DNA from: Bacteroides sp.
Lineage (GTDB): Bacteria > Bacteroidota > Bacteroidia > Bacteroidales > Bacteroidaceae
Assembly: GCA_021204375.1 (NCBI GenBank)
Contig: JAJPZL010000223.1
Span: 1-11,902 of the forward strand
DNA length: 11,902 nucleotides
Reading direction: 5' to 3'
Part shown: in pieces, positions 1 through 7,373 of the stretch
Layout: each line of letters starts with the position of its first letter
Position numbering within the stretch: the stretch's first letter is position 1
Position numbers and translations under genes: made by a program
The notes under the pieces: model-generated
What the model was told of the DNA's origin: nothing
Seen by the model: the letters and a program-made list of their open reading frames with translations, nothing else
Databases searched by the model: none

Positions 1-78
1 ATGCAGATGAATATGGAAATAACGGTTATTAATCTTATAAAAATGCAGAATCAAATGTCCGTGAGGATTTCTGCTTAA
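1..78 (+). other. Left edge, possible 3' end of an upstream gene
   Basis: Two plus-strand frames run in from the window edge: one reads 25 codons to a TAA at 76-78, the other 9 codons to a TAA at 30-32. Either could be the C-terminus of a gene lying to the left, since a hairpin terminator follows at about 104-138. The peptides are too short to recognise, so the reading frame and product are unknown. Confidence 0.25.
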
Positions 79-103
79 ATTAAACAAATTTATCATTTAA
101 AGT

Positions 104-138
104 AGAAAAGAGTAGCTTTGAGAAAGGCTGCTCTTTTT
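104..138 (+). terminator. Rho-independent terminator of the upstream unit
   Basis: Bases 106-119 pair with 124-137 around a GAGA loop at 120-123. The stem is about 14 bp with two G-T wobbles, the 3' arm ends in a T-run (134-138) and the 5' arm carries matching A residues. The layout is that of an intrinsic terminator. The A-rich 5' arm means it could also work in the opposite direction. It separates whatever lies upstream from the B12 riboswitch leader. Confidence 0.75.
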
Positions 139-188
139 AGTGATGATTAAAAACGTTTCTTCTGGCAGATAGTTACTGAATTATTCCC

Positions 189-196
189 TATCTTTG
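189..196 (+). promoter_or_regulatory. Bacteroidetes-type -7 promoter element for the btu operon
   Basis: TATCTTTG matches the Bacteroides -7 consensus TAnnTTTG exactly. I see no good TTG at the expected -33 position. Transcription would start at about 201-203, which is very close to or just inside the 5' arm of riboswitch stem P1 (198-206), so the true start may leave that arm slightly shortened. Confidence 0.55.
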
Positions 197-197
197 C

Positions 198-360
198 ACT
201 GTTTTGTTCCGCAATTATAGGATTAAAAGGGAACCGGGTGAAAGTCCCGGACAGTCCCGCTGCTGTGATCTCCGGAAACGTTTTCTTTTTACAGAGCCAC
301 TGTTCCTACGAATTGGAAGGCCAGGGAAACGGGAGTAAGTCAGAAGACCTGCAAAACAGT
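198..360 (+). promoter_or_regulatory. Cobalamin (B12) riboswitch aptamer
   Basis: The conserved core of the cobalamin riboswitch family is readable in order. Closing stem P1 is 198-206 paired with 352-360, nine perfect base pairs. P3 is GGGA 229-232 with TCCC 255-258. P4 is CCGGG 234-238 with CCCGG 246-250 around a TGAAAGT loop. The CCCGC-x-GCTGTGA block is at 256-268, GCCACTG is at 296-302, and the B12 box (AGTCAGAAGACCTGC) is at 338-352. A poly-pyrimidine loop at 281-286 (TTTTCT) can pair with AGAAAA at 379-384 in the loop of the next hairpin, which resembles the L5-L13 kissing contact of this family. It lies directly upstream of a B12 receptor operon, so it should reduce expression when cobalamin is abundant. 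The aptamer is clear; its ligand preference (adenosyl versus other cobalamins) cannot be read here. Confidence 0.95.
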
Positions 361-482
361 TCTCACCGGAAGCTTTCGAGAAAAAAGTTCGGGTGCAAGG
401 TCTATCCTGTGTAGTTTTGCATACCTCTGTTTGTCCCTCTTTTGTATCCGGTTTTCGTATGAACAAAGAATAAGACCGGATG
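361..482 (+). promoter_or_regulatory. Riboswitch expression platform with start-codon-sequestering hairpin
   Basis: After the aptamer, 364-371 can pair with 388-395 (one mismatch) to form a P13-like hairpin. Further on, 446-455 pairs with 472-481 (ten pairs, one G-U) around a 16-nt loop, and this stem takes in the first two bases of the btuB ATG (480-482). The TCCGGT at 447-452 could instead pair with ACCGGA at 365-370, which would free the start codon. The parts fit translational control through mutually exclusive hairpins. No T-tract follows the last hairpin, so termination is less likely. The pairings are visible in the sequence; the switching scheme is inferred. Confidence 0.6.
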
Positions 483-2495
483 GTAAAACTCTGTAACCGA
501 TTCTTTTTGCATCGTATTGTTTTCCTGATATTCTGTTGGAGCGTCAGGGGAATGGTTTTTGCTGTTACAACAGAGGGGGATACGATTATGCCTGTGCAGG
601 AGATCCCGGAAATCAGCGTTACCGGATATGCTGCCCCGGTTTCAGTGCGTTCGGCTGCTCCACTTCAGGTGATGAAGCAGAGTGAACTGGCTAAACTGGG
701 AGTGGTCGACTTGTCGGATGCCATGCGCCGGTTCTCGGGAGTAAATGTCAAGGATTACGGAGGTATCGGAGGTTTAAAAACAGTTTCGGTACGGAGTTTT
801 GGTTCGCAACATACTACGGTAATACACGATGGATTACCGGTGTCGGATGCCCAGAACGGGCAGGTAGATCTAAGCTGTTTCTCTCTGGAGAATGTAGAGC
901 AGCTTTCGCTGGGAATAGGGGAGCATGGAGATATTTTCCGGCCCGCCCGCCTGCTGGCTTCTCCGGCTGTACTGAGTATAAAGAGTGCTATAGTAGAACC
1001 GGATAAAAGCTATTCTCTTTCTGCCCAGGTAAAAGCGGGCTCTTTTGGATTAGTAAATCCCCATATACGGTATGGCCGGCGTTTGGGAGAGAAAACTTCG
1101 CTGGTTTTTTATGGAGATGCTTTGCGGGCGGATGGTAAGTATCCTTTTACATTGGTGAACGGAGAACTGGTAACCCGGGAAAAGCGTACCCATACAGCGG
1201 TTAACTCTTACCGGGGAGAAATAAACCTGCTTCAGGAGTTACAGGGTGGGGAGATCACTTTTAAAACTTATTATTATGACTCTGACCAGCAGTTGCCGGG
1301 AGCTGTTATTTTATACAATACCTATAGTGGAGAGGAACTCCGGGAGCAGAATCTTTTTTCACAACTTCACTGGAAAAAAGAGCTATCTTCTTCTTTTTCT
1401 TTGCAACTGAATGGTAAATATAACTGGGCGGCTTCCCGCTATTCAGATCGCAGTGCTAATTATGAGAATGGTATTTTGCACCAAAACTATTTTCAGAGTG
1501 AATATTATGTTTCCGGAACGCTTCTATACCAACCGTTGAAAAGTTTCTCCCTGTCGTATGCTACGGACTATTTTTATAATGAGTTGCGGGCTGATCTGCG
1601 TAATTTTTGTTACCCGGACAGGCACTCTTTGTTACAGGCAGTGTCGGCTTCCTATACTAATCGATTTATTACGGCAACTGCCGCTTTACTAGGATCTTTT
1701 TATTTCAACGGTGTAGAGTTCGGACCTAAGGCAGAAGATGTAAATCGATTATCTCCTCTCTTTTCTATCTCGTATAGACCGTTTCCGGAAAGGAATCTTC
1801 GCATCAGGGCTTCTTACCAGGATATATTCCGGATGCCTACTTTTAATGAAAACTATTTTGATCTTTCGGGAAGCCGGCAGCTAAAACCGGAAAAGGCCCG
1901 TCAGGTGAATCTGAGTGTTACGTATGATGGTAAATATAGTTTGTGGTTTCGTTCTGTTTCTGTAACGGCAGATGCTTATTATAACCGGATCGAAGATAAG
2001 ATAGTGGCTATACCCCGTATGTTTATCTGGAGTGTGGTGAATACGGGAAAGGTAGATATTCTGGGAGTAGATATAAATGTAGCGAACCGAATAACTTTTA
2101 CAAGGGATTACTCTCTGGAAGTTGCCGGAAATTATAACTATCAGCATTCGGTAGATCATACCAGTGCTGAATCTGCTACTTATGGGCATCAGATACCGTA
2201 TGTGCCTCTGTATTCGGGAACACTTTCGCTGGCTTTTGAAAATCCTTACCTGAATATTTCCTGGCACCTCTCAGGAACTTCTTCCCGGTATAGTTTAGCT
2301 GAAAATATTAGTAGCAACCGGATAGAAGGATACACCGAACAGGGTCTCTCTCTGTACCGGAGTTTTAATTTGCGGAAAACGGAAATGCTGTTTCGGACAG
2401 ATGTAGTAAATCTAACGGATAAGCAGTATGAAATTATCCGGTATTATCCAATGCCGGAACGCTCTTTGCGGTTTACGATATATGTAAAAATTTAA
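480..2495 (+). CDS. btuB: TonB-dependent outer-membrane vitamin B12 receptor BtuB
   Basis: The 671-residue product is an outer-membrane receptor that would import cobalamin using TonB energy. Residues 1-28 form a signal peptide ending near GMVFA. A Ton-box-like segment, EISVTG, lies at 44-49. The plug runs from about 56 to 170 (SDAMRRFSGVNVKDYGG, then SVRSFGSQHTTVIHDGLP, typical of the family), and the rest is a 22-strand-type barrel rich in alternating aromatic and polar residues. The barrel ends in RFTIYVKI rather than the more usual terminal Phe. The B12 assignment rests on the riboswitch directly upstream and on btuG, btuF, btuC and btuD directly downstream. The chosen ATG gives a full signal peptide and lies inside the leader hairpin. 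There is no Shine-Dalgarno sequence, as is usual in Bacteroidetes. Length is close to other Bacteroidetes BtuB proteins and somewhat longer than the enteric one. Confidence 0.92.
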   Translation: MVKLCNRFFLHRIVFLIFCWSVRGMVFAVTTEGDTIMPVQEIPEISVTGYAAPVSVRSAAPLQVMKQSELAKLGVVDLSDAMRRFSGVNVKDYGGIGGLKTVSVRSFGSQHTTVIHDGLPVSDAQNGQVDLSCFSLENVEQLSLGIGEHGDIFRPARLLASPAVLSIKSAIVEPDKSYSLSAQVKAGSFGLVNPHIRYGRRLGEKTSLVFYGDALRADGKYPFTLVNGELVTREKRTHTAVNSYRGEINLLQELQGGEITFKTYYYDSDQQLPGAVILYNTYSGEELREQNLFSQLHWKKELSSSFSLQLNGKYNWAASRYSDRSANYENGILHQNYFQSEYYVSGTLLYQPLKSFSLSYATDYFYNELRADLRNFCYPDRHSLLQAVSASYTNRFITATAALLGSFYFNGVEFGPKAEDVNRLSPLFSISYRPFPERNLRIRASYQDIFRMPTFNENYFDLSGSRQLKPEKARQVNLSVTYDGKYSLWFRSVSVTADAYYNRIEDKIVAIPRMFIWSVVNTGKVDILGVDINVANRITFTRDYSLEVAGNYNYQHSVDHTSAESATYGHQIPYVPLYSGTLSLAFENPYLNISWHLSGTSSRYSLAENISSNRIEGYTEQGLSLYRSFNLRKTEMLFRTDVVNLTDKQYEIIRYYPMPERSLRFTIYVKI

Positions 2496-2503
2496 TTATT
2501 ATA

Positions 2504-3614
2504 ATGCTAAAAATGAACAGATTAAGATCTTTTTTCTATTTAATCCTTGTGTTGTTATGTACATTTTCTCTTTTTACTGCCTGTGAGGATGATAAAAAAG
2601 GGATCATTGACCCGGATGAACTATATAAGTGGGGCGACGATTTTGTATTAGTGGTTAATCAGGGAGTATGGAATAATAATAATTCAACGCTATCTGTGAT
2701 TGACCGGAATACCGGAGTGGTTACTGAAGAGGCTTTTCTGAAGGTTAACAAAAGACAACTGGGAGATACCGGGAACGATATGCTGGTATATGGTACTAAA
2801 GTATATGTAGCTGTTAATGTGTCGGCTACTATCGAAGTGTTAAATACTAAAACCCTGGAAGTAGTAGGAACAATTGTGGATAAAAATGGGCAGGAGCCCC
2901 GGCAACCCCGGCAGTTGATGGCATATAACGGGAATGTATATGTTACTTATTTTGATGGATACGTGGCTAAGATTGATACTACTAAATTAGCGGTAGATAA
3001 TATAGTAGAGGTGGGAAGTAATCCTGAAGGAATGGCTGTTGCCGGTGGTAAGTTATATGTAGCCAATTCCGGTGGCCTATTGGAGTATGATTATGGAAAT
3101 ACTTTATCAGTAATCAATTTACAGAATTTTCAGGTTGAAGAGACCTTGCAGGTGGGTATAAATCCGGATAGGCTTTGTGCAGATGAAAAAGGAGATCTTT
3201 TTTTTGACTACCAATGGAGATTATGAAGATATACCGAGAATACTTTAAAAGATTTCTTCTTCGGGGGAGATGACGGATTTAGTAGAGAATGCTTTCCGTA
3301 TGGCAGTATTGGGTGATAAAATATATGTTATCTGTGTAGAATATGATAACTGGACTCCCTGGCCAGGTTATGTTTTATTAAATGGCGAATCTGAGGAAAT
3401 TCTTGATACAGCTTTCCTGAAAGTGGATGATCTTCCGGTTAATCCTTGTGGTATTACTGTGGATCCGGTAACCGGAGAGATCTGGATTGGCAGCCATGCC
3501 AGTGCAACCAGTTATGAGGATCGGGGATATGTATATCGTTTTGCTGCAAATGGCAATCTACTTAATAAATATGCTGTCGGTATTGGACCCAGTGCTTTCG
3601 CTTTTATCCGTTAA
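2504..3614 (+). pseudogene. btuG: Surface B12-binding lipoprotein BtuG (DUF5074/YncE-like beta-propeller), broken by a frameshift and a stop
   Basis: The N-terminus is a lipoprotein signal peptide with lipobox FTAC at residues 24-27, followed by EDDKK. This resembles the acidic signal that sends Bacteroidetes lipoproteins to the cell surface. The rest consists of propeller-type repeats (FVLVVNQGVWNNNNSTLSVI; later KLYVANSG and TLSVINLQNF). In Bacteroides, BtuG proteins of this type sit on BtuB and capture B12 with extremely high affinity. The gene starts 8 nt after btuB and ends 3 nt before btuF. The frame is broken twice: an 8-T tract at 3198-3205 shifts it (removing one T restores the frame), and in the restored frame a TAA lies at 3246-3248, probably in place of CAA or AAA. 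The two readable parts are 2504-3226 (240 aa) and 3270-3614 (114 aa). Repaired, the protein would be about 369 aa, normal for BtuG. As read, the product lacks the last third of the propeller. Confidence 0.85.
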
Positions 3615-3617
3615 ATT

Positions 3618-4769
3618 ATGATCCATCTAAAGAGTTATAAAACACTTAGCAAGACGCCTGTTTTCCTGCTAACTTTTCTCCTTTTTTCCTGTACAGGCAA
3701 AAAAGGAGAAGATAGTTGGTCGGATAAGCTCGAGCCAGTCACATTCAACTATACCGCCTATCTTTCAGCAGATCGCAATAAAGATTTTACCCGGGTTATA
3801 GTTCGTAATCCGTGGGATTCTACCCAGGTATTACAAACCTATCTCTTAATCCCGAAGGCACACAAGCTCCCGGAAGAGCTGCCGGAAGGGGTGATCGTAC
3901 GTACTCCGTTAACCAATACCCTGGTCTATTCATCGGTACATTGCAGTTTGCTTAACGAATTGGGAGCTTTTGACCGTATCGGGGGGGTATGCGAACTGCA
4001 ATATTTTAGTATGCCGGAGATACATGAAGCGTATGCTGCTGGTAGACTGGTGGATGCCGGAGATAGTATGAATCCGGATATCGAAAAGATCATTGATATG
4101 GACCCGGAAGCCATTATACTCTCTCCTTTTGAGAACAGCGGCGGATACGGGCGGGTTGAGAAGCTGGGTATTCCCATTATAGAGGGTGCTGATTATATGG
4201 AAGTTTCTCCGTTGGCGCGTGCCGAATGGATGCGTTTCTATGGAATGCTTTATGGTTGTGAAGTAACGGCTGATTCTCTTTTTAGCCGGGTTGAAGCTGA
4301 TTATAATAAGTTAAAGATGAGGGTTATGGTCTCTTCTTTCCGGCCTTCGGTACTGAGTGAACTTAAAAGTGGTTCTGCCTGGTATGTGCCGGGAGGAAAG
4401 AGTACGATGGGAATCTTTTTTGCAGATGCGGGTGCCCGTTACCTGTGGAGTGAGAATGAAAATACCGGTTCTGTACCACTTGCCTTTGAAGCGGTGTTTG
4501 AACGGGGAGAAAATGCTGATTTCTGGTTGATTAAATATTTCGGTGACAGGGAGAAAACATACCGTGACCTGGAGAAGGAGTATGCACTGTATGCTAATTT
4601 CAAGGCATTCAGGGAACGGAATATTTATGGATGCAATACGGCTATGGTTCCTTTATATGAAGAGTTTCCTTTTCACCCGGAGTTATTATTGCATGATATG
4701 ATCAATATTTTTCATCCGGGAATGCTGGAGAATAGGGAACTTCGTTATTTTTCCCGGTTAAAAGAGTAA
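3618..4769 (+). CDS. btuF: BtuF-like periplasmic B12-binding lipoprotein (ABC transporter substrate-binding protein)
   Basis: The 383-residue product would bind cobalamin and deliver it to BtuCD. It has a lipoprotein signal peptide with lipobox LFSC (Cys25). The residues after the Cys (TGKKG) are basic, unlike the acidic tail of BtuG, which suggests anchoring on the periplasmic side and not at the cell surface. The body is a class III (TroA/FecB-like) binding fold. Two lobes are visible: an N-lobe with SSVHCSLLNELGAFDRIGGV (105-124) and PDIEKIIDMDPEAIIL (153-168), a linker helix rich in Met/Tyr/Trp around 195-235, then a C-lobe. The start gives a complete signal peptide 3 nt after btuG, and btuC follows after 7 nt. 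FecB-type proteins can also bind haem or siderophores. The riboswitch and operon point to B12. Confidence 0.85.
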   Translation: MIHLKSYKTLSKTPVFLLTFLLFSCTGKKGEDSWSDKLEPVTFNYTAYLSADRNKDFTRVIVRNPWDSTQVLQTYLLIPKAHKLPEELPEGVIVRTPLTNTLVYSSVHCSLLNELGAFDRIGGVCELQYFSMPEIHEAYAAGRLVDAGDSMNPDIEKIIDMDPEAIILSPFENSGGYGRVEKLGIPIIEGADYMEVSPLARAEWMRFYGMLYGCEVTADSLFSRVEADYNKLKMRVMVSSFRPSVLSELKSGSAWYVPGGKSTMGIFFADAGARYLWSENENTGSVPLAFEAVFERGENADFWLIKYFGDREKTYRDLEKEYALYANFKAFRERNIYGCNTAMVPLYEEFPFHPELLLHDMINIFHPGMLENRELRYFSRLKE

Positions 4770-4776
4770 AAAGAGA

Positions 4777-5805
4777 ATGGGAAGAGGGTGGAAATATGGC
4801 CTTTTGTTGCTGGGAGTTGTACTACTGCTTTTTATACTGAACCTGTTGGTGGGGTCGGTAAAAATACCGGCTGATGCGGTATGGGATAGTATCCGTGGCG
4901 CAGAGGTAGAGAAAACCAGCTGGAAATTTATTGTGCTGGAATCCCGTCTTCCACAGGCTATTACGGCTCTTTTGTGTGGGGCTGCACTGGCTACCTCAGG
5001 TTTATTATTACAGACGGCTTTTAATAATCCGCTGGCCGGTCCCTCTATATTGGGGATCAGTACGGGAGCGAGTCTGGGAGTAGCCTTTGTTATGTTATTC
5101 CTGGGAGGTTCGTTTACCCTGGGAACTGTTGCTTTTTCCGGGTTTATCTCGGTGGTAACGGGTGCTTTTATCGGAGCGATGGCGGTCATGGGTATTATTC
5201 TTTTCTTTTCTGCTTTTGTCAGGAGCAGTATTATGCTGCTTATTATTGGTATTATGATTGGGTATCTGGCCTCTTCGGCTATCTCTCTTCTGAATTTTTT
5301 CTCTACTTCCGAAGGGGTACACTCCTACGTTATCTGGGGACTTGGTAATTTTGGGGGTGTAACCATGGGACAATTATCCTTTTTTGTCTCTGCTATTGGT
5401 GCAGGGCTGATCATTGCACTGATGTTAATCAAACCTCTGAATGCTCTTTTGCTAGGAAACCGGTATGCGGAGAACCTGGGAGTAAATATAAAACGGGTAC
5501 GTAACTGGTTGTTAATTGCTACGGGTGTTCTTACGGCAGTGACTACTGCTTTTTGTGGACCTATCTCTTTTATTGGCCTGGCGGTTCCTCATATAGCACG
5601 CCTGATGCTGGGAAGTTCTAATCATACTACCCTGATGCCGGTTACTATGTTATGGGGAGCGGTCATTGCTTTGTTATGTAACTTAGTGTGCGTACTTCCG
5701 GGAGAGTCGGGTATTATTCCTCTGAATGCGGTAACTCCGGTACTGGGTGCTCCTGTAATTATCTATGTAATTATTAACCAACGCAAAATACAATACTTCA
5801 ACTGA
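4777..5805 (+). CDS. btuC: BtuC-like B12 ABC transporter permease (FecCD family)
   Basis: The 342-residue, highly hydrophobic product has about ten membrane helices, as expected of the FecCD/BtuC permease family. Family landmarks are RLPQAITALLCGAALATSG (57-75), NPLAGPSILGISTGASLG (84-101), the coupling-helix region GNRYAENLGVNIKRVR (227-242), which would contact the ATPase, GPISFIGLAVPHIAR (261-275) and the C-terminal LNAVTPVLGAPVIIYVI. It would form the inner-membrane channel as a dimer. Length is typical. It starts 7 nt after btuF, and its TGA stop overlaps the btuD start by one base (TGATG), a sign of translational coupling. The substrate is inferred from the operon, because FecCD permeases for haem and siderophores look alike. 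Confidence 0.9.
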   Translation: MGRGWKYGLLLLGVVLLLFILNLLVGSVKIPADAVWDSIRGAEVEKTSWKFIVLESRLPQAITALLCGAALATSGLLLQTAFNNPLAGPSILGISTGASLGVAFVMLFLGGSFTLGTVAFSGFISVVTGAFIGAMAVMGIILFFSAFVRSSIMLLIIGIMIGYLASSAISLLNFFSTSEGVHSYVIWGLGNFGGVTMGQLSFFVSAIGAGLIIALMLIKPLNALLLGNRYAENLGVNIKRVRNWLLIATGVLTAVTTAFCGPISFIGLAVPHIARLMLGSSNHTTLMPVTMLWGAVIALLCNLVCVLPGESGIIPLNAVTPVLGAPVIIYVIINQRKIQYFN

Positions 5806-6830
5806 TGGGAGCGAAGCCGGAAATTGTGGCTACCGGACTCTCGGTAGGATATAATAAGGGAAAGGAGAGGGAGAAAGTGATACATACCGGTCTCTCTTTT
5901 AAACTTTATCCGGGTGAGCTTACCTGTCTGCTTGGGCCCAACGGAGCCGGTAAATCTACTTTGCTGCGTACTTTGTCCGGTTCTCAACCGGCTTTGGCAG
6001 GAGAGATCCTGATACAGGAGAAGCCGGTCTCTTCTTTTTCGGAACGAGAACTCTCCCGGAAGATCGGAGTAGTATATACGGATAATACCCAGGCGGGTGG
6101 ATTGACTGTGTATGAGGTGGTTGCATTGGGGAGGTATCCTCATACCGGATTTTTCGGACGGTTACACGTAGAGGATCGACGGATTATCAGTCAAGCACTG
6201 GAGGCTGTGGGAATTGTGCATAAAGCGGGAAATTGTATGGCTGAGCTCTCGGATGGCGAGCGTCAGAAGGTAATGATAGCCAAAGCGTTGGTACAGGAGT
6301 GTCCGATCATCCTGCTGGATGAGCCGACCGCTTTCCTGGATATTGTAAGCCGGATAGAGATCATGTCGTTGCTGCATGAGATTGCCGTGCGGCATCAGAA
6401 GACAGTTTTGCTCTCTACGCATGATATTGAACAGGCGCTTGTGCTGGCGGATCGTTTGTGGTTACTTTCCCGGGATAACGGGCTTTTTACCGGAGTAACC
6501 GAAGATGTAGTGCTGAGTGGCAGGATGGAATTGCTGTTTGATCACCAAGAGATTAAATTTGATGTGACACACGGGGTTTATTATCCCAGGGTGAACTGGG
6601 AGCGCACGGTTGCCCTGGAGGTAGAAGATGATACAGTGCGACATTGGGTACTTAATATAATGAATCGTCACGGATATGGTTGTATAGTAGATGGAGAGCG
6701 TTCTGAAGAGATCCCGGTTCTTTCTGTTATCCCTGGTAAACGGCTTCATTACTCTACAGGGGGTGATAACTCTTATTTCTCTTCTTTTGGGGAGCTGGCT
6801 GAATTTCTCAGGGATGGGAAGGTGAACTAA
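5805..6830 (+). CDS. btuD: BtuD-like B12 ABC transporter ATP-binding protein with C-terminal extension
   Basis: The 341-residue product is the ATPase that would drive B12 import with BtuC. Seen in order: Walker A GPNGAGKST (44-52), signature LSDGERQ (148-154, a variant of LSGGQ), Walker B IILLDEP (168-174), a D-loop near FLD (177-179) and the switch histidine His206 (STHD). At the Q-loop (around 90-97, VYTDNTQAGG) the usual glutamine seems to be replaced by Thr or Asp when aligned by eye with FecE-type proteins. After about residue 254 an extension of roughly 85 residues follows, absent from enteric BtuD (about 250 aa). I recall similar tails in Bacteroidetes ABC ATPases, and their role is unknown to me. 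The start overlaps the btuC stop by one base. Confidence 0.88.
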   Translation: MGAKPEIVATGLSVGYNKGKEREKVIHTGLSFKLYPGELTCLLGPNGAGKSTLLRTLSGSQPALAGEILIQEKPVSSFSERELSRKIGVVYTDNTQAGGLTVYEVVALGRYPHTGFFGRLHVEDRRIISQALEAVGIVHKAGNCMAELSDGERQKVMIAKALVQECPIILLDEPTAFLDIVSRIEIMSLLHEIAVRHQKTVLLSTHDIEQALVLADRLWLLSRDNGLFTGVTEDVVLSGRMELLFDHQEIKFDVTHGVYYPRVNWERTVALEVEDDTVRHWVLNIMNRHGYGCIVDGERSEEIPVLSVIPGKRLHYSTGGDNSYFSSFGELAEFLRDGKVN

Positions 6831-6862
6831 CTGCCTGTTTACTTATTTTACAGGAAAAACAG

Positions 6863-7135
6863 ATGGATATGGAGTATAATGTAACACATAATGAACAGAA
6901 AAACTGTTTTGAAACGGAATGTGATGGATTTCGTGCCGTATTACAGTACAGACCCTTTGAGGGAGGGGTGATTTTTACCCATACTTATGTACCGGAGCCG
7001 ATCGAAGGGCGGGGAGTGGCTGCTTCTTTAGTAAAGAATGCGCTGGCGTATTGCAGGGAAAATGACCTGAAGGTAAAAGCGGGTTGTTCGTATGTGGCCT
7101 CCTATATAAAGCGGCATCCGGAAGAGGTGAAATAA
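6863..7135 (+). CDS. Small GNAT-like N-acetyltransferase (YjdJ/NATD1-type, PF14542-like)
   Basis: The 90-residue protein fits the short GNAT-like family (PF14542). The core reads IFTHTYVPEPIEGRGVAASLVKNA in two pieces: HT at 40-41 and VPEPIEGRGVAASL at 43-56. The latter is the R/Q-x-x-G-x-G/A-type acetyl-CoA-binding loop followed by its helix. C-terminal landmarks KVKAGCSYVASYIKRHPE (70-87) also match the family. The substrate is unknown, and members of this family are generally uncharacterised. It lies 32 nt after btuD on the same strand and could be the last gene of the riboswitch-controlled operon, but nothing in the sequence links it to B12. An alternative ATG lies two codons downstream (6869). 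The C-terminus (HPEEVK) is slightly shorter than in the relatives I recall. Confidence 0.8.
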   Translation: MDMEYNVTHNEQKNCFETECDGFRAVLQYRPFEGGVIFTHTYVPEPIEGRGVAASLVKNALAYCRENDLKVKAGCSYVASYIKRHPEEVK

Positions 7136-7168
7136 GATCTGCCTGAAAACAGTCTGGTATCTACCTTT

Positions 7169-7190
7169 ATCTATTCTGGAAGGAATAGAT
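7169..7190. other. Perfect 8-bp inverted repeat after the GNAT gene
   Basis: ATCTATTC (7169-7176) and GAATAGAT (7183-7190) form a perfect hairpin with a 6-nt loop, 34 nt after the acetyltransferase stop. No T-tract follows on either strand, so it is not a classic intrinsic terminator. It could be a transcript-end or stability hairpin or a protein-binding site. Function unknown. Confidence 0.35.
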
Positions 7191-7255
7191 TATAGACAGT
7201 AAAATTAGTATGTGTTAAGAGCACTTTATTCTGCTTTTTACTGCTTTCTTTTTCT

Positions 7256-7263
7256 TATCTTTG
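7256..7263 (+). promoter_or_regulatory. Bacteroidetes-type -7 promoter element for the radical SAM repair unit
   Basis: TATCTTTG matches the TAnnTTTG consensus exactly and is identical to the element upstream of the B12 riboswitch. A matching TTG at -33 is not obvious. It predicts a transcript start near 7268-7270 and a leader of roughly 100 nt before the ATG at 7374. The attenuator-like hairpin at 7292-7330 would lie inside that leader. Confidence 0.5.
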
Positions 7264-7291
7264 TAAAAAGTAACCGAACTTTTTTATACAT

Positions 7292-7330
7292 AGGTTTCCT
7301 GTGATCTTTCATGGGAGGTCTTTTTTTTTT
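7292..7330 (+). terminator. Hairpin plus T10 tract in the leader of the radical SAM gene (attenuator or operon terminator)
   Basis: Bases 7292-7304 can pair with 7309-7321 around a TCTT loop (13 pairs, five of them G-U), and the stem runs straight into ten consecutive T residues at 7321-7330. The wobble pairs favour the plus-strand RNA. This is the shape of an intrinsic terminator. It lies downstream of the -7 element at 7256 and 43 nt upstream of the start codon. It may therefore be an attenuator in the repair gene's own leader, or the terminator of the preceding B12 operon with the real repair promoter further downstream. Confidence 0.55.
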
Positions 7331-7373
7331 CCGGTTTACAGATAGTGAAATAAAGATAAGCAGCAGAGTAGAT

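Noticed and set aside
215..466. Minus-strand 83-codon open frame in the btuB leader.
   Set aside because: It lies across the riboswitch aptamer and its composition reflects structured RNA, not protein.
1881..2267. Minus-strand open frame inside btuB, and similar ones at 4758-5189, 5763-6143 and 6162-6422.
   Set aside because: All lie opposite strongly family-like coding sequence, with no motif or plausible start context of their own.
3198..3205. Programmed frameshifting on the T8 tract of btuG.
   Set aside because: The restored frame meets a TAA 40 bases later, so slippage alone cannot yield the full protein.
6834..6862. Short inverted repeat between btuD and the GNAT gene as a terminator.
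   Set aside because: Only about five pairs with a long loop and no T-tract; too weak to call.
7311..7373. ATG 7311 as the start of the radical SAM gene.
   Set aside because: It would translate the hairpin arm and T10 tract into a FFF-rich extension, while relatives start at MNANVL-like sequence (7374).
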